Positions 23,860-32,639 of a stretch of DNA of 41,793 bases are shown here, piece after piece (the first letter of the stretch is position 1; every line of letters begins with the position of its first letter). Origin of the DNA: Candidatus Poribacteria bacterium (GTDB lineage Bacteria; Poribacteria; WGA-4E; UBA9662). Under the pieces are notes generated by a model. It ran no database searches, was not told the origin of the DNA, and worked only from the letters and a program-made list of their open reading frames with translations. A program made the translations under genes and the position numbers. The stretch spans positions 13,627-55,419 of the forward strand of contig PAQF01000033.1 in the NCBI GenBank assembly GCA_002709695.1, written 5' to 3'.

Positions 23860-25809
23860 TTATCTGACAGACGATAAATCGATTACTTCGGTTTCGGTTG
23901 TTTGATCATTAGTGTTGAGTGGTTCATTAGCAAGAAACCGATTTGGCACATAAGTTGGTACAATCTTCTGGAGTTCCTTGATAATTTCATCAGTTTTCAG
24001 GTGATTGGCAAGGTCTTCTAACTGTTGGATTTGGCCTAGCAATTTCTTCTCTTCGATTGCTTCAAGATGTGCGACGAAAATCCGTTGGTGTTTGGTTGCA
24101 GTTACGCCTTCTTCTGCTGTCAGTAGCTCTTCGTATAATTTTTCTCCTGGTTCTAACCCCGTGAATTCTATTCGGATGTCACGCTCCACTTCTAGTCCAG
24201 AAAGACGAATTAAATCACGGGCGAGGTCGAGGATTTTAATTGGGTCTCCCATATCTAGGATAAAGATCTCTCCGCCATTTCCCATTGCTCCAGCTTGAAG
24301 TAATAGTTGAACCGATTCAGGGATAGTCATGAAAAATCGTATAACGTCTCGGTGTGTAACCGTTACTGGACCACCTTTTTCTATTTGACGTTTGAATTTG
24401 GGCAAAACGCTTCCACGACTATCAATGACATTCCCAAAGCGAACTGCGACGAATTTCGTGCCGTTATGATATGCTTTGCTTTCGATTAATTTTTCTGTTA
24501 CCCGCTTGGATGCTCCCATTACACTAGATGGATTGACTGCTTTGTCAGAAGAGACAAGAATAAATGATTCAACTCGATGATGTACAGCCGCATCGACTAA
24601 ATTCTTGGTACCAAGAATATTATTTTTGACAGCTTCGTCAGGATTAAGCTCCATGAATGTTACGTGTTTGTGGGCAGCAGCATGGAAAATAATTTGTGGC
24701 TGGTGGCGATCGATAACTCTGAAGATCTTGGGTCGGTCACGGATATCACCAATAATAGTGGTACGATTTAGGTGTGAGTGGGTCTCGGCTAATTCGTGTT
24801 CAATGTGGTATAGGCTATTTTCACCTCGAGCGTAGAGGATTAATTGTTCTGGTTTAAACTGTGAGATCTGCCGGCATAACTCGGAGCCTATTGATCCTCC
24901 GGCACCGGTTACCATTACCCGTTTGCCAGCTAGTGATTGGGAAACTTCTGCAAGATCAATCTGAGCAGTCTGTCGATTCAGCAAGTCTTCAACTTGAACA
25001 TTCCGAATTTGACTGAAGCTGACCTTCCCTGACAGGATTTCGTCAACACTAGGCACTATTTTAAATGCACACCCTTTTTGCTCGCAGAAGTGAATAATCT
25101 CTCGTATTTTTGTTCCTGCTGCGTTTGGCATCGCGATAACCACAGTATCAATTTGGCGCCGTCGGGCAATATAGGTCAAATCACGTGTAGTACCAAGGAT
25201 ATCAATTCCCTGAATTCGTTTCCCTGCGTTTTCCCGGTCATCATCAATAAAACCAATTGGGAAATACCCTTTTTCTGGGTTTTGATGCATACTTCGTAGG
25301 ACGTTAACCCCTATGTCTCCAGCACCAATGATGAGGACACGTTTGCGGGGGTTTACAATTGGTTTTTTTTGCCATTCCTCCAAGAGCCGTGGTGAAAATT
25401 TTAACCCGTAGGTAAGAATACAGTTATAAAGACCATCAAGTAATTGAAATGTGGCGATGTCGATAATCGAGGTCTGTTTGGTCATACTGTTTGTGATTAT
25501 AAGCAACGTAGGAATAAGGAGAGTTGTAGAGAGACCAATACTCGTAGTTAATAGGGTGAATTCATATATGCTGGCAAAGCGCCAGACTTGTTTGTGACAT
25601 TGAAGTACAAAAGAAGTTGCAACCCTCACTACAGTTACGGTGACAATAATGGCAATGATTTTACTGCCGAGCATTCCTTGCATACCCATGTGCTGGGTAA
25701 AGTCCAAGTTTAGAAAATTACTAGTGCAGATGGTCAGTAAAAGAGCGGTATTAATCAGCAGAAGATCAATCAACACTGAACTAATTAACTTAGTTCGCAA
25801 CTTTGACAT
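23860..25809 (-). CDS. CapD/FlaA1-type nucleotide-sugar dehydratase/epimerase (PglF/WbpM-like)
   Basis: This 649-residue protein has four N-terminal membrane helices (to about residue 140), a first Rossmann-like domain with VLIIGAGDIGVNVLRSMHQ, and a second catalytic SDR domain beginning at VMVTGAGGSIGSELCRQ. Motifs FHAAAHKHV, SSDKAVNPSSVMGASKRV and VAVRFGNVIDSRGSV match the UDP-GlcNAc 4,6-dehydratases. Such enzymes make modified sugars for capsule, O-antigen or protein glycosylation. It overlaps the upstream glycosyltransferase gene by 25 bases and is 2 bases from the sugar transferase, which would attach its product to the lipid carrier. Confidence 0.93.
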   Translation of the reverse strand: MSKLRTKLISSVLIDLLLINTALLLTICTSNFLNLDFTQHMGMQGMLGSKIIAIIVTVTVVRVATSFVLQCHKQVWRFASIYEFTLLTTSIGLSTTLLIPTLLIITNSMTKQTSIIDIATFQLLDGLYNCILTYGLKFSPRLLEEWQKKPIVNPRKRVLIIGAGDIGVNVLRSMHQNPEKGYFPIGFIDDDRENAGKRIQGIDILGTTRDLTYIARRRQIDTVVIAMPNAAGTKIREIIHFCEQKGCAFKIVPSVDEILSGKVSFSQIRNVQVEDLLNRQTAQIDLAEVSQSLAGKRVMVTGAGGSIGSELCRQISQFKPEQLILYARGENSLYHIEHELAETHSHLNRTTIIGDIRDRPKIFRVIDRHQPQIIFHAAAHKHVTFMELNPDEAVKNNILGTKNLVDAAVHHRVESFILVSSDKAVNPSSVMGASKRVTEKLIESKAYHNGTKFVAVRFGNVIDSRGSVLPKFKRQIEKGGPVTVTHRDVIRFFMTIPESVQLLLQAGAMGNGGEIFILDMGDPIKILDLARDLIRLSGLEVERDIRIEFTGLEPGEKLYEELLTAEEGVTATKHQRIFVAHLEAIEEKKLLGQIQQLEDLANHLKTDEIIKELQKIVPTYVPNRFLANEPLNTNDQTTETEVIDLSSVR

Positions 25810-26993
25810 GTTTTCCTTTCAGCTATTTGTTGGTAAACTTCATTTAATTGTGCCCCTAAAATGTTCCAATTATATTTTTCTTCAATTAGTTTTCTGCTTG
25901 AGTTACCAATCGATCTACGGAGTTCTTGGTCTTCGAGAAGCGTGTTGACATGGTTTGCAAAATCGTGTGGTTTGTCGGCTACTAACAGATCTTGTTTTTC
26001 GATTGCCTCGATGCCCATTGAACCAATTGTTGTTGTTACGACAGGAAGGCCCATAGCCATTGCTTCAAGGTGTTTAACTTGCAATCCCGACCCTGAGCGC
26101 ATTGGTGATATAAAGATTGTTGCTTTGTCAAAATAAGGGCGTGTGTCGGGAACATAGCCAGTTATAGTTATATTGTTATCGGCTAGTCGCCTAACTGGGG
26201 CTATTGGATTATTGCCAACAATCGAGAGAGTAACATCAGGGTGCTTATCTATAATCAGAGGCCAAATTTCGTTATGAAAATAAATCGCTGCGTCGTAATT
26301 TGGGAAGTAATTCATTGTGCCTGTAAACAGTAGGTTCAACTCTTTATTTTCTATAGTGCATGGTTGGAAGTAATCGGGGTCAACACCAACTGGAATAATT
26401 GAAAGATTGAGCTCTGTATTTTGTTCAATCAAATAATCATAGTCAGGTTTTGCTACCACTGTGTTGTGATCAAAAAGCTGGGCGAGATCCACTTCATAAT
26501 TGCGTGTTCTTTTTTGTTCAATCTTGAGTAGAGGGGAAACCGCACTGCGATCAATTTTGATCCGCCGGCTTAAATTCAGTGCTATTGAATCGCAAAGATC
26601 CAGCATTTTGGGAATTTCGCTATAATTGGAGATATACTGGCCCATACGAAAGAGATGCGCATGTACTAGCTCGAAATCCATCTTCTGTAGGAGATTATCA
26701 ATTGTTTTTTGCATTTTTATTGATCTCCAATAGTGTGTTTGAAGAGGGGCCTTAGAGAAAAAGTTGAAAATACAGTTTTTCCTCGCTTCAAAGTGGCTAA
26801 AGGGAACAAACTCGGTTCGTTCACAAAACGAAGTAAGTGCCTCGATATTCTCAATTTCTTGTTTAGATTCAACAAAGGAAACAACTGTGACAGCGTGGTG
26901 CTTTGCAAGGTACTTAATAAAATTGTAGTTACGGATTCTATCTCCACGGTGAGGTGGAAATGGACACCTAAGGCTTAAGAATAAGATCCTCAT
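25785..26993 (-). CDS. Glycosyltransferase family 4-like protein
   Basis: This 402-residue GT-B enzyme opens with LRCPFPPHRGDRIRNYNFIK, which is characteristic of the sugar transferases associated with exopolysaccharide loci (similar to TIGR03087). The C-terminal donor-binding half includes NLLFTGTMNYFPNYDAAIYF, SPMRSGSGLQVKHLEAMAMG and GLPVVTT, the usual GT4 pattern with a late Glu. It probably adds a sugar to a lipid-linked precursor on the cytoplasmic face. No exosortase or PEP-CTERM gene is visible in the window. The start overlaps the end of the Trm112-like gene by 26 bases. Confidence 0.88.
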   Translation of the reverse strand: MRILFLSLRCPFPPHRGDRIRNYNFIKYLAKHHAVTVVSFVESKQEIENIEALTSFCERTEFVPFSHFEARKNCIFNFFSKAPLQTHYWRSIKMQKTIDNLLQKMDFELVHAHLFRMGQYISNYSEIPKMLDLCDSIALNLSRRIKIDRSAVSPLLKIEQKRTRNYEVDLAQLFDHNTVVAKPDYDYLIEQNTELNLSIIPVGVDPDYFQPCTIENKELNLLFTGTMNYFPNYDAAIYFHNEIWPLIIDKHPDVTLSIVGNNPIAPVRRLADNNITITGYVPDTRPYFDKATIFISPMRSGSGLQVKHLEAMAMGLPVVTTTIGSMGIEAIEKQDLLVADKPHDFANHVNTLLEDQELRRSIGNSSRKLIEEKYNWNILGAQLNEVYQQIAERKTCQSCELS

Positions 26994-27243
26994 CGTCGAT
27001 AGAAATTCCTTCGCTTGGAATCATGTTCGGTATATCGGACGTTACTCGATAAATTGTCTTTGCATCTAATGTAATTAATGCTTCTTCAAGTAGTTCTTCA
27101 ACAATTTTTCCTCCGACATTTTTTACTAAGCCTTTTTGGATTTTTTTATTCAATTTGGCTTGTATTTCGCTGTTCAGAACCTGTAGTCTGGCCTTGGTGA
27201 CAGGACAGCATAAAATTTCTAACAAATCTTGCTTTACTGACAT
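26968..27243 (-). CDS. Trm112-like protein lacking the second cysteine pair
   Basis: This 91-residue protein contains LLEILCCPVTKARLQVL at the start and IYRVTSDIPNMIPSEGI near the end, matching the two halves of the UPF0434/Trm112 fold. A roughly 30-residue charged insertion (with LVKNVGGKIVEELLEEALI) replaces the zinc-ribbon turn. Only the first CC pair is present, and no second CxxC follows, so zinc binding is uncertain. Bacterial members are often found near cell-envelope and nucleotide-sugar genes, as here. Its end overlaps the glycosyltransferase start. Confidence 0.78.
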   Translation of the reverse strand: MSVKQDLLEILCCPVTKARLQVLNSEIQAKLNKKIQKGLVKNVGGKIVEELLEEALITLDAKTIYRVTSDIPNMIPSEGISIDDEDLILKP

Positions 27244-27282
27244 ATTTTCTTCTTTATACTTTGGGAAATTTTGGTTTTTGTC

Positions 27283-29901
27283 CTATCTTTTTCGCCTTTT
27301 TGGGCGATTACTTCTGGCAGATCTTGAAGTTCTTCGTCTCGGTATTGCTTGTTTTCGGTTGTGTTGCTGAGTTGGTATTCTGCTCCGTTTCTCTTGTCTG
27401 GATTCTGTGTTAAGCTGAGTTTTAAAGATCCATTCACAGATTTCCTCTTCTATGCGTTGATGCATTACCTCAAAAATTTCGAGTGCTTCACTTTTGAAAA
27501 CGACAATTGGATCTTTCCCGCCTTGACCACGATGATGAATCCCTTCTTCGAGATAGTCTATATTGTACAGGTGGTCCTTCCAGTGACTGTCGATTCGATC
27601 GAGAAGTATCATACGTTCCAATTCACGCATGATCTCAGCTCCCATTTCTTCTTCGCGGAGTTTGTATATACTGTGTAAAGATTCAATTATGTTACTCCGA
27701 ATTTGATTTGGTTCTTGTTGTTCAATAGGTGGAGACCATTTGGATAAGTCAATTGGAAATGTTCGCGTTAGCCAGGTGGCAAAAACCTCAGCACCACTTT
27801 CTTCTTCAGGGTCAGGATTAATTAGATAAAAATCAAGATTATCGTCAACGAGATTTTCGATCATCTCCCATATTTTATTTTTTAATTCATCTCCATGGAG
27901 TACCTCATTACGGAGTGAGTAAATTGTTTGACGCTGTATTGTCATTACATCGTCGAATTTTAGTAGCTGTTTTCGGATTGCGAAATGTTTTTCCTCAACA
28001 CGTTTCTGCGCTTTTTCGATAGCTTTAGTAATCCATTTGTGTTCTATTGGAGTTTCATCATCCATACCGACTTTATCCATCATCCCTTGCAGACGATCTT
28101 GCCCAAATTTACGCATCAAGTCATCTTCGAGGGATAAGTAAAATCGGGAAGAACCGGGATCACCTTGCCGGCCAGACCGGCCGCGAAGCTGGTTATCGAT
28201 TCTACGTGATTCATGCCGTTCGGTGCCTATGATGTGTAATCCACCGGCTACTAGAATCTTTTCGCGATTTTCGGTACAAACAGAGCTTGCTTCCTGAAAT
28301 GCTGATGCCCACTCCTCGGATTCTGGGTCTGTCGTATCAGGGTTCAACCGCTTTTTTTGCAGGAGTTGTTTGGTAATGATATCGGGATTGCCTCCGAGTA
28401 AGATATCAACGCCACGGCCTGCCATATTTGTTGCAATTGTTATTGCCCCAGGCATTCCTGCTTGAGCGATGATAGTTGCTTCTCGGGCATGCGCTTTAGC
28501 ATTTAATACTTGGTGACCCAAATGCCGGTTTTTTACCTTCAGCATTTTGCTCAGTTTTTCAGAGTTCTCAATCGAAATCGTTCCGACCAAAACGGGGCGT
28601 TTTTGTTCGTGTTTTTCAAGGATGTCGTCAATTACTGCATTGAACTTCGCTTTTTCGCTTTTGTAAATTTGATCGGCAAGATCAAGGCGGGCTAGAGGGC
28701 GATTCGTTGGCACCACAACAACATCCAAACTATAAATTTGGGCGAATTCAAGTGCTTCGGTTGCGGCTGTACCAGTCATGCCCGATAGCTTATCGTACAT
28801 TCGAAAATAGTTTTGATAGGAGATTCTTGCGCCTGTTTGGCTTTCCTGTGCAATCCGAACGTTTTCCTTGGCTTCAAGTGCCTGGTGTAGCCCTTCGCTA
28901 TAGCGCCTTCCCTCCTGCATCCTTCCGGTAAATTCGTCGACAATGATCACCTCGCCATCTTTTACTACATAATCGATGTCGCGTTTGTAAAGAGCATGAG
29001 CAGTTAATGCTTGATTAATGTGATGTATGGTATCCATATTGTCAGAACTGTAAAGGTCGTCTATTCCCAATAATTTCTGAACTTCATCCACCCCAGGGTC
29101 AGTTAGCATGACTGTTCCTCGTTTACTACCTTTTTCGTCAATCTCGTAGTGGTCATTTAGTTTAAGCCTGGCAATGGCACGACGGATCTTTTGGTATAGT
29201 TCGACTGGTTCACCATGGGGTTCGGCAATAATTAGTGGTACACGGGCTTCATCAATTAGTACACTATCTACTTCGTCTATAATTGCAAAATTATGACCAT
29301 GTTGCACTTTGCCTTCCAAATAGCGTGCCTTGTTGTCCCACAAGTAATCAAAGCCGAATTCGCTATGTACTCCATATGTAATATCAGATTTATAGCCGAG
29401 TCGTTTCTCTTCATGTGACATGCCGCTAAGTGTAAGACCAACGGATAGACCAAGGAAACTATATATTTGCCCCATCCATTCTGCATCACGCTCCGCCAGA
29501 TAATCATTGACGGTGGCAAGGTGAACCCCTTTTCCTTTTAAGGCATTTAAGTAAACAGCTAAGGTGGATGTTAGGGTTTTTCCTTCACCAGTTTTCATTT
29601 CGGCGATGTTGCCTTGATGAAGAGCTATTCCTCCGATAAGTTGGACATCAAAATGTCTTTGGTTTAGAGTGCGAACTGCTGCTTCTCGGACAACAGCGAA
29701 TGCTTCAGGTAGGAGATCATCTAATGATACACCATTGTCTAATTGTTGTCGGAAATTGGGAGTTTTCGATTTTAGCTGAGCGTCTGAAAGCTTTTGAATG
29801 GTGGGTTCAAATTGGTTGATTTGTTCGACCAATGGTTGAAAACTCTTAAAATCCCTATCTTCCTTACTGCCAAAAACTTTTGTTAGTACTTTTTGAAACA
29901 C
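27283..29901 (-). CDS. secA: Preprotein translocase ATPase SecA
   Basis: This 872-residue motor drives proteins through SecYEG. Walker A is MKTGEGKTLTS at 102-112 and the DEAD-like Walker B is IDEVDSVLIDEA. The Q-motif region near LIGGIALHQGN, helicase domain 2 (TIATNMAGRGVDILLGGNP) and the wing/scaffold region with SHWKDHLYNIDYLEEGI are all normal. The start is GTG at 29901 with an AAGGAAA site. The C-terminus ends RSARSNRPKRRKR and lacks the usual cysteine/histidine zinc motif that binds SecB, so it has a basic tail instead. It sits between the membrane-protein gene and the Trm112-like gene. Confidence 0.96.
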   Translation of the reverse strand: MFQKVLTKVFGSKEDRDFKSFQPLVEQINQFEPTIQKLSDAQLKSKTPNFRQQLDNGVSLDDLLPEAFAVVREAAVRTLNQRHFDVQLIGGIALHQGNIAEMKTGEGKTLTSTLAVYLNALKGKGVHLATVNDYLAERDAEWMGQIYSFLGLSVGLTLSGMSHEEKRLGYKSDITYGVHSEFGFDYLWDNKARYLEGKVQHGHNFAIIDEVDSVLIDEARVPLIIAEPHGEPVELYQKIRRAIARLKLNDHYEIDEKGSKRGTVMLTDPGVDEVQKLLGIDDLYSSDNMDTIHHINQALTAHALYKRDIDYVVKDGEVIIVDEFTGRMQEGRRYSEGLHQALEAKENVRIAQESQTGARISYQNYFRMYDKLSGMTGTAATEALEFAQIYSLDVVVVPTNRPLARLDLADQIYKSEKAKFNAVIDDILEKHEQKRPVLVGTISIENSEKLSKMLKVKNRHLGHQVLNAKAHAREATIIAQAGMPGAITIATNMAGRGVDILLGGNPDIITKQLLQKKRLNPDTTDPESEEWASAFQEASSVCTENREKILVAGGLHIIGTERHESRRIDNQLRGRSGRQGDPGSSRFYLSLEDDLMRKFGQDRLQGMMDKVGMDDETPIEHKWITKAIEKAQKRVEEKHFAIRKQLLKFDDVMTIQRQTIYSLRNEVLHGDELKNKIWEMIENLVDDNLDFYLINPDPEEESGAEVFATWLTRTFPIDLSKWSPPIEQQEPNQIRSNIIESLHSIYKLREEEMGAEIMRELERMILLDRIDSHWKDHLYNIDYLEEGIHHRGQGGKDPIVVFKSEALEIFEVMHQRIEEEICEWIFKTQLNTESRQEKRSRIPTQQHNRKQAIPRRRTSRSARSNRPKRRKR

Positions 29902-29956
29902 GAGATGTTTCCTTGGTTAATTCGTGAACTGGTTGATAAATCCTAGAAAGCAAGAA

Positions 29957-31186
29957 TCAATCGTCGATTTTTCCTTTTTCGTTGTCTTGAGTTGTTTCCA
30001 TGGTGATTTTGCCTTCAGGTGTTTGGGTGGCTTTTGGCTTTAGGTCTTCACGTTTCGTTTCAAGGGAATTTGTTTCTTCTTGACCTTGGTCTGGAAATGT
30101 TGGAGCTATTTCCTCACTTTCAAATAGATTTTCCCCGTCAGTCCGTTTCCTCAAAATTGAGTAAATGACTGTGTTTCCAGCTGAGGCAATCGATAGCATA
30201 TAAGCTACAATCAAGGCTAGGATTGACAATGTTGATATTGCCATAATAAAGCCTGTAATTTTGAGCGCAGTTGGGTCGGTATTCTGTGGTGTCAAGAGGT
30301 TAAAAACTACAATTTGGTCGATGTATTTTGGTAGTTTTTCAATTAGGTTGCCGAGAAATACGTTGGCATGTGACATGAAAACCCCTGTTTCTTTAGGGAT
30401 TAGGACCTGAATTGGGAGAAGGATTAGAACGAAACCAATTAAGCAAAAGAACGACCAAGCTAGAGAGCACACTATTTTTGTCAGCAGTAGGAGACCTTCG
30501 TAAATAATGATTCTCCAAGGTTGATTCCAAATGATTGAGAAATGTTGTTCAATGGTTTCGAATATATCTGCATCAGTGGTTGCAATTACTGCTGGAGCGA
30601 AAAGTAAACTTGCTCCTAAAACAACGATTAGGTATGCCATCAGCAGACCTATGAAAAATGCTATAGGCATCAGAATCGATGACAGCATCACAATCCAGTG
30701 CCCGACTTTTGGAATCAGTCCGAGTAAACCGATAGCAATTGGTATGATTAGAGCAAGGGCAAAGGTTAGTACGATCCCAACGAAGGTGCCGAAAATTACT
30801 TTCCAGCTTTTTTGGACAAAGCCAACTGATTCACTTATTGAAAAGAAGTGGTCACCTCGTAATTGTTGAATGGTAACTTTAGAGACCATTGTGTTGGTTA
30901 AAAAGAAGACTACGAAGTAGAAAAACATCCCCATCCACATCACAGATTTTGTAATTAGCTTGAAGTCACTGTAGTCGGTAATGAATGGGCATATTGGCAA
31001 TAATGCGTAATTATTCCAGAATTCTCTAGCATCGTCTACGCCAACAATAAGTAGGCTTAAGTAAATAAGAATTTCGGTTATACTGTAGGCAAGTACAAGG
31101 CCTATAAAGTGAATGAAGATTTTCTTTGAGCTGAAACCTAACCGTCCAGCTCTAAACACATCTCGAAAATCGAAACGAAAGTCCAT
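29957..31186 (-). CDS. Polytopic membrane protein of unknown function
   Basis: This 409-residue protein has about six hydrophobic spans between residues 25 and 340 (for example FFYFVVFFLTNTMV and IVLTFALALIIPIAIGLLGL) and then a charged, Glu/Lys/Thr-rich cytoplasmic-type tail of about 70 residues (EETNSLETKREDLKPKAT). I recognise no family signature. It is the first gene of the leftward export/polysaccharide run, 55 bases ahead of secA, with a good promoter upstream, so a role in envelope biogenesis is plausible but not shown. Confidence 0.82.
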   Translation of the reverse strand: MDFRFDFRDVFRAGRLGFSSKKIFIHFIGLVLAYSITEILIYLSLLIVGVDDAREFWNNYALLPICPFITDYSDFKLITKSVMWMGMFFYFVVFFLTNTMVSKVTIQQLRGDHFFSISESVGFVQKSWKVIFGTFVGIVLTFALALIIPIAIGLLGLIPKVGHWIVMLSSILMPIAFFIGLLMAYLIVVLGASLLFAPAVIATTDADIFETIEQHFSIIWNQPWRIIIYEGLLLLTKIVCSLAWSFFCLIGFVLILLPIQVLIPKETGVFMSHANVFLGNLIEKLPKYIDQIVVFNLLTPQNTDPTALKITGFIMAISTLSILALIVAYMLSIASAGNTVIYSILRKRTDGENLFESEEIAPTFPDQGQEETNSLETKREDLKPKATQTPEGKITMETTQDNEKGKIDD

Positions 31187-31243
31187 CGCTTATCCGTTTG
31201 TTTCTAGGCTTGTTCTTTGTTGGAGTATGCAAATTAAAACTAT

Positions 31244-31273
31244 ATAATACACTAGCTGTAATTTTCCTGTCAA
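31244..31273 (-). promoter_or_regulatory. Promoter for the leftward secA/polysaccharide run
   Basis: Read leftward, TTGACA (31268-31273) and TATTAT (31244-31249) are separated by 18 bases, giving a leader of roughly 50 bases before the ATG at 31186. Confidence 0.6.
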
Positions 31274-31309
31274 TTACATTGGTTTAAAATCATGTGGTCT
31301 TAGTTTTGC

Positions 31310-31338
31310 TTGACTTTGAACCTTAAGCCTACTAGAAT
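31310..31338 (+). promoter_or_regulatory. Promoter for the rightward pterin dehydratase gene
   Basis: TTGACT (31310-31315) and TAGAAT (31333-31338) are 17 bases apart, about 40 bases before the ATG at 31379. It is divergent from the secA-run promoter, so a single 190-base region drives both directions. Confidence 0.6.
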
Positions 31339-31378
31339 CGAACCTTAAATTTGATCTGAATTCTAAGGGGATTTAGGT

Positions 31379-31666
31379 ATGGTAAGTCCAAAATTGACTA
31401 CATTGCAGATTGAGAATGAAATTCTAAACCTGTCGAATTGGACAGTTCAAAATGACAAGCTTCATAAACAGTACCATTTTGGTTCTTTTATTGAGGCGTT
31501 TGGTTTTATGGCAAGTGTTGCACTAGTTGCAGAATCAATGAACCACCATCCCGAGTGGACTAATGTCTATAATCGCGTTACTATAGATCTAACTACCCAT
31601 GATTCTGGTGGGATTAGTGCGCTTGATTTTGAACTTGCTAAGAGAGCTGACGAAATTGCCGGTTAA
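31379..31666 (+). CDS. phhB: 4a-hydroxytetrahydrobiopterin dehydratase (pterin carbinolamine dehydratase)
   Basis: This 95-residue enzyme dehydrates 4a-hydroxy-tetrahydropterin, recycling the pterin cofactor. The active-site block [21 protein letters not shown] contains the conserved His 56, His 57, Pro 58 and His 74, as in the PCD/DCoH family. The length is normal. The start follows an AAGGGG-type site. No aromatic amino acid hydroxylase gene is nearby in the window. The following acyltransferase frame overlaps or closely follows its stop, so the two are probably cotranscribed. Confidence 0.93.
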   Translation: MVSPKLTTLQIENEILNLSNWTVQNDKLHKQYHFGSFIEAFGFMASVALVAESMNHHPEWTNVYNRVTIDLTTHDSGGISALDFELAKRADEIAG

Positions 31667-31694
31667 TCGTTGGCTTTCTTTGAAAAAAGATTTA

Positions 31695-32564
31695 ATGGTA
31701 GTCACAGCTTTTCAATGTTTTTCACTAGTTTTCCAGTTGTTACCGAGGAGAATAGTTTTAATCCTTGGGAAGTGGATTGGTAATTTTTCGTATATTGTGT
31801 TTAGGCGGCGTCGGCAAATAGCGATGACAAATTTGAACATCGCTTTCGCTGGGAAAATCTCGGATCAAGAGATACAGCGAATATGTCGTAAGACCTTTCA
31901 GGGGCTTGGTAAAAATTTGGCTGAATTTTTGCAATTTCCTCGGTTAACAAATGAGAATATTTGGAATTTAGTTAATGTTGAGGGTAAGGAAAATTTAGAT
32001 GCTGCTCTCAGTCAAGGGAAAGGAGCAATAATATTTGCTCCACATTTTGGTAACTGGGAACTTACTGGTCTCGTCACTGGTGTACTAATACCCAACCGGA
32101 TAAAAGCTATCGTTTTTGAACTTAGGAATGAGCGTCTTAACCAATTAGTTTGGAAATATCGACAGCATCTTAGTGCTGAGCTTATTCCTAAACGGAAAGC
32201 TATTCGAAGGACTATACTTGCACTTAAACAGAATTGTGCAATCGGCTTTTTCGCTGATCAAGATGCGGGGGGGAGTGGTGTATTTGTTGACTTCTTTGGT
32301 AAGCCTGCATCTGCAGTTCGTAGTCCCATGATACTTGCTCTCAAGACTGGAGCACCTATATTATTCTCAGTTTGTATTCGTCAGCCTAACGACCAACACT
32401 TAGTTAAAATTTATGAACCGTTTGATATCAAAATTTCGGATAGTTTTGAATATGACGTACAGTACAATACTGAGCGTTTGTTGAAAATTCTTGAAAATGA
32501 AATTCGATGCTATCCGGACCAATGGCTGTGGTTGCATAATCGTTGGAAGACGCAACCTTCATAG
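31695..32564 (+). CDS. LpxL/HtrB-type lysophospholipid acyltransferase
   Basis: This protein of about 289 residues transfers an acyl chain to a lipid A-type precursor, or to a related glycolipid, at the inner membrane. After an N-terminal hydrophobic anchor (FQCFSLVFQLLPRRIVLILG) it carries the catalytic HFGNWE at H117-E122, the FFADQD motif and PMILALKTGAPI, typical of the LpxL family. The open frame extends back to 31599 and overlaps the previous gene. I place the start at the ATG 31695; a TTG at 31680 (giving LKKDLMVV) is an alternative. Neither has a strong ribosome site. Its presence supports a diderm envelope. Confidence 0.88.
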   Translation: MVVTAFQCFSLVFQLLPRRIVLILGKWIGNFSYIVFRRRRQIAMTNLNIAFAGKISDQEIQRICRKTFQGLGKNLAEFLQFPRLTNENIWNLVNVEGKENLDAALSQGKGAIIFAPHFGNWELTGLVTGVLIPNRIKAIVFELRNERLNQLVWKYRQHLSAELIPKRKAIRRTILALKQNCAIGFFADQDAGGSGVFVDFFGKPASAVRSPMILALKTGAPILFSVCIRQPNDQHLVKIYEPFDIKISDSFEYDVQYNTERLLKILENEIRCYPDQWLWLHNRWKTQPS

Positions 32565-32639
32565 AAATTGTCAAGTATCTGGTTCGGATGTTATAATGTG
32601 AGTAGAGTTTCGCAATTTTTGGAGTTATAAAGGGGCGTC

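Noticed and set aside
25785-26993. Exosortase/PEP-CTERM system based on the glycosyltransferase
   Set aside because: The glycosyltransferase resembles those linked to that system, but no exosortase or PEP-CTERM substrate is visible in the window.
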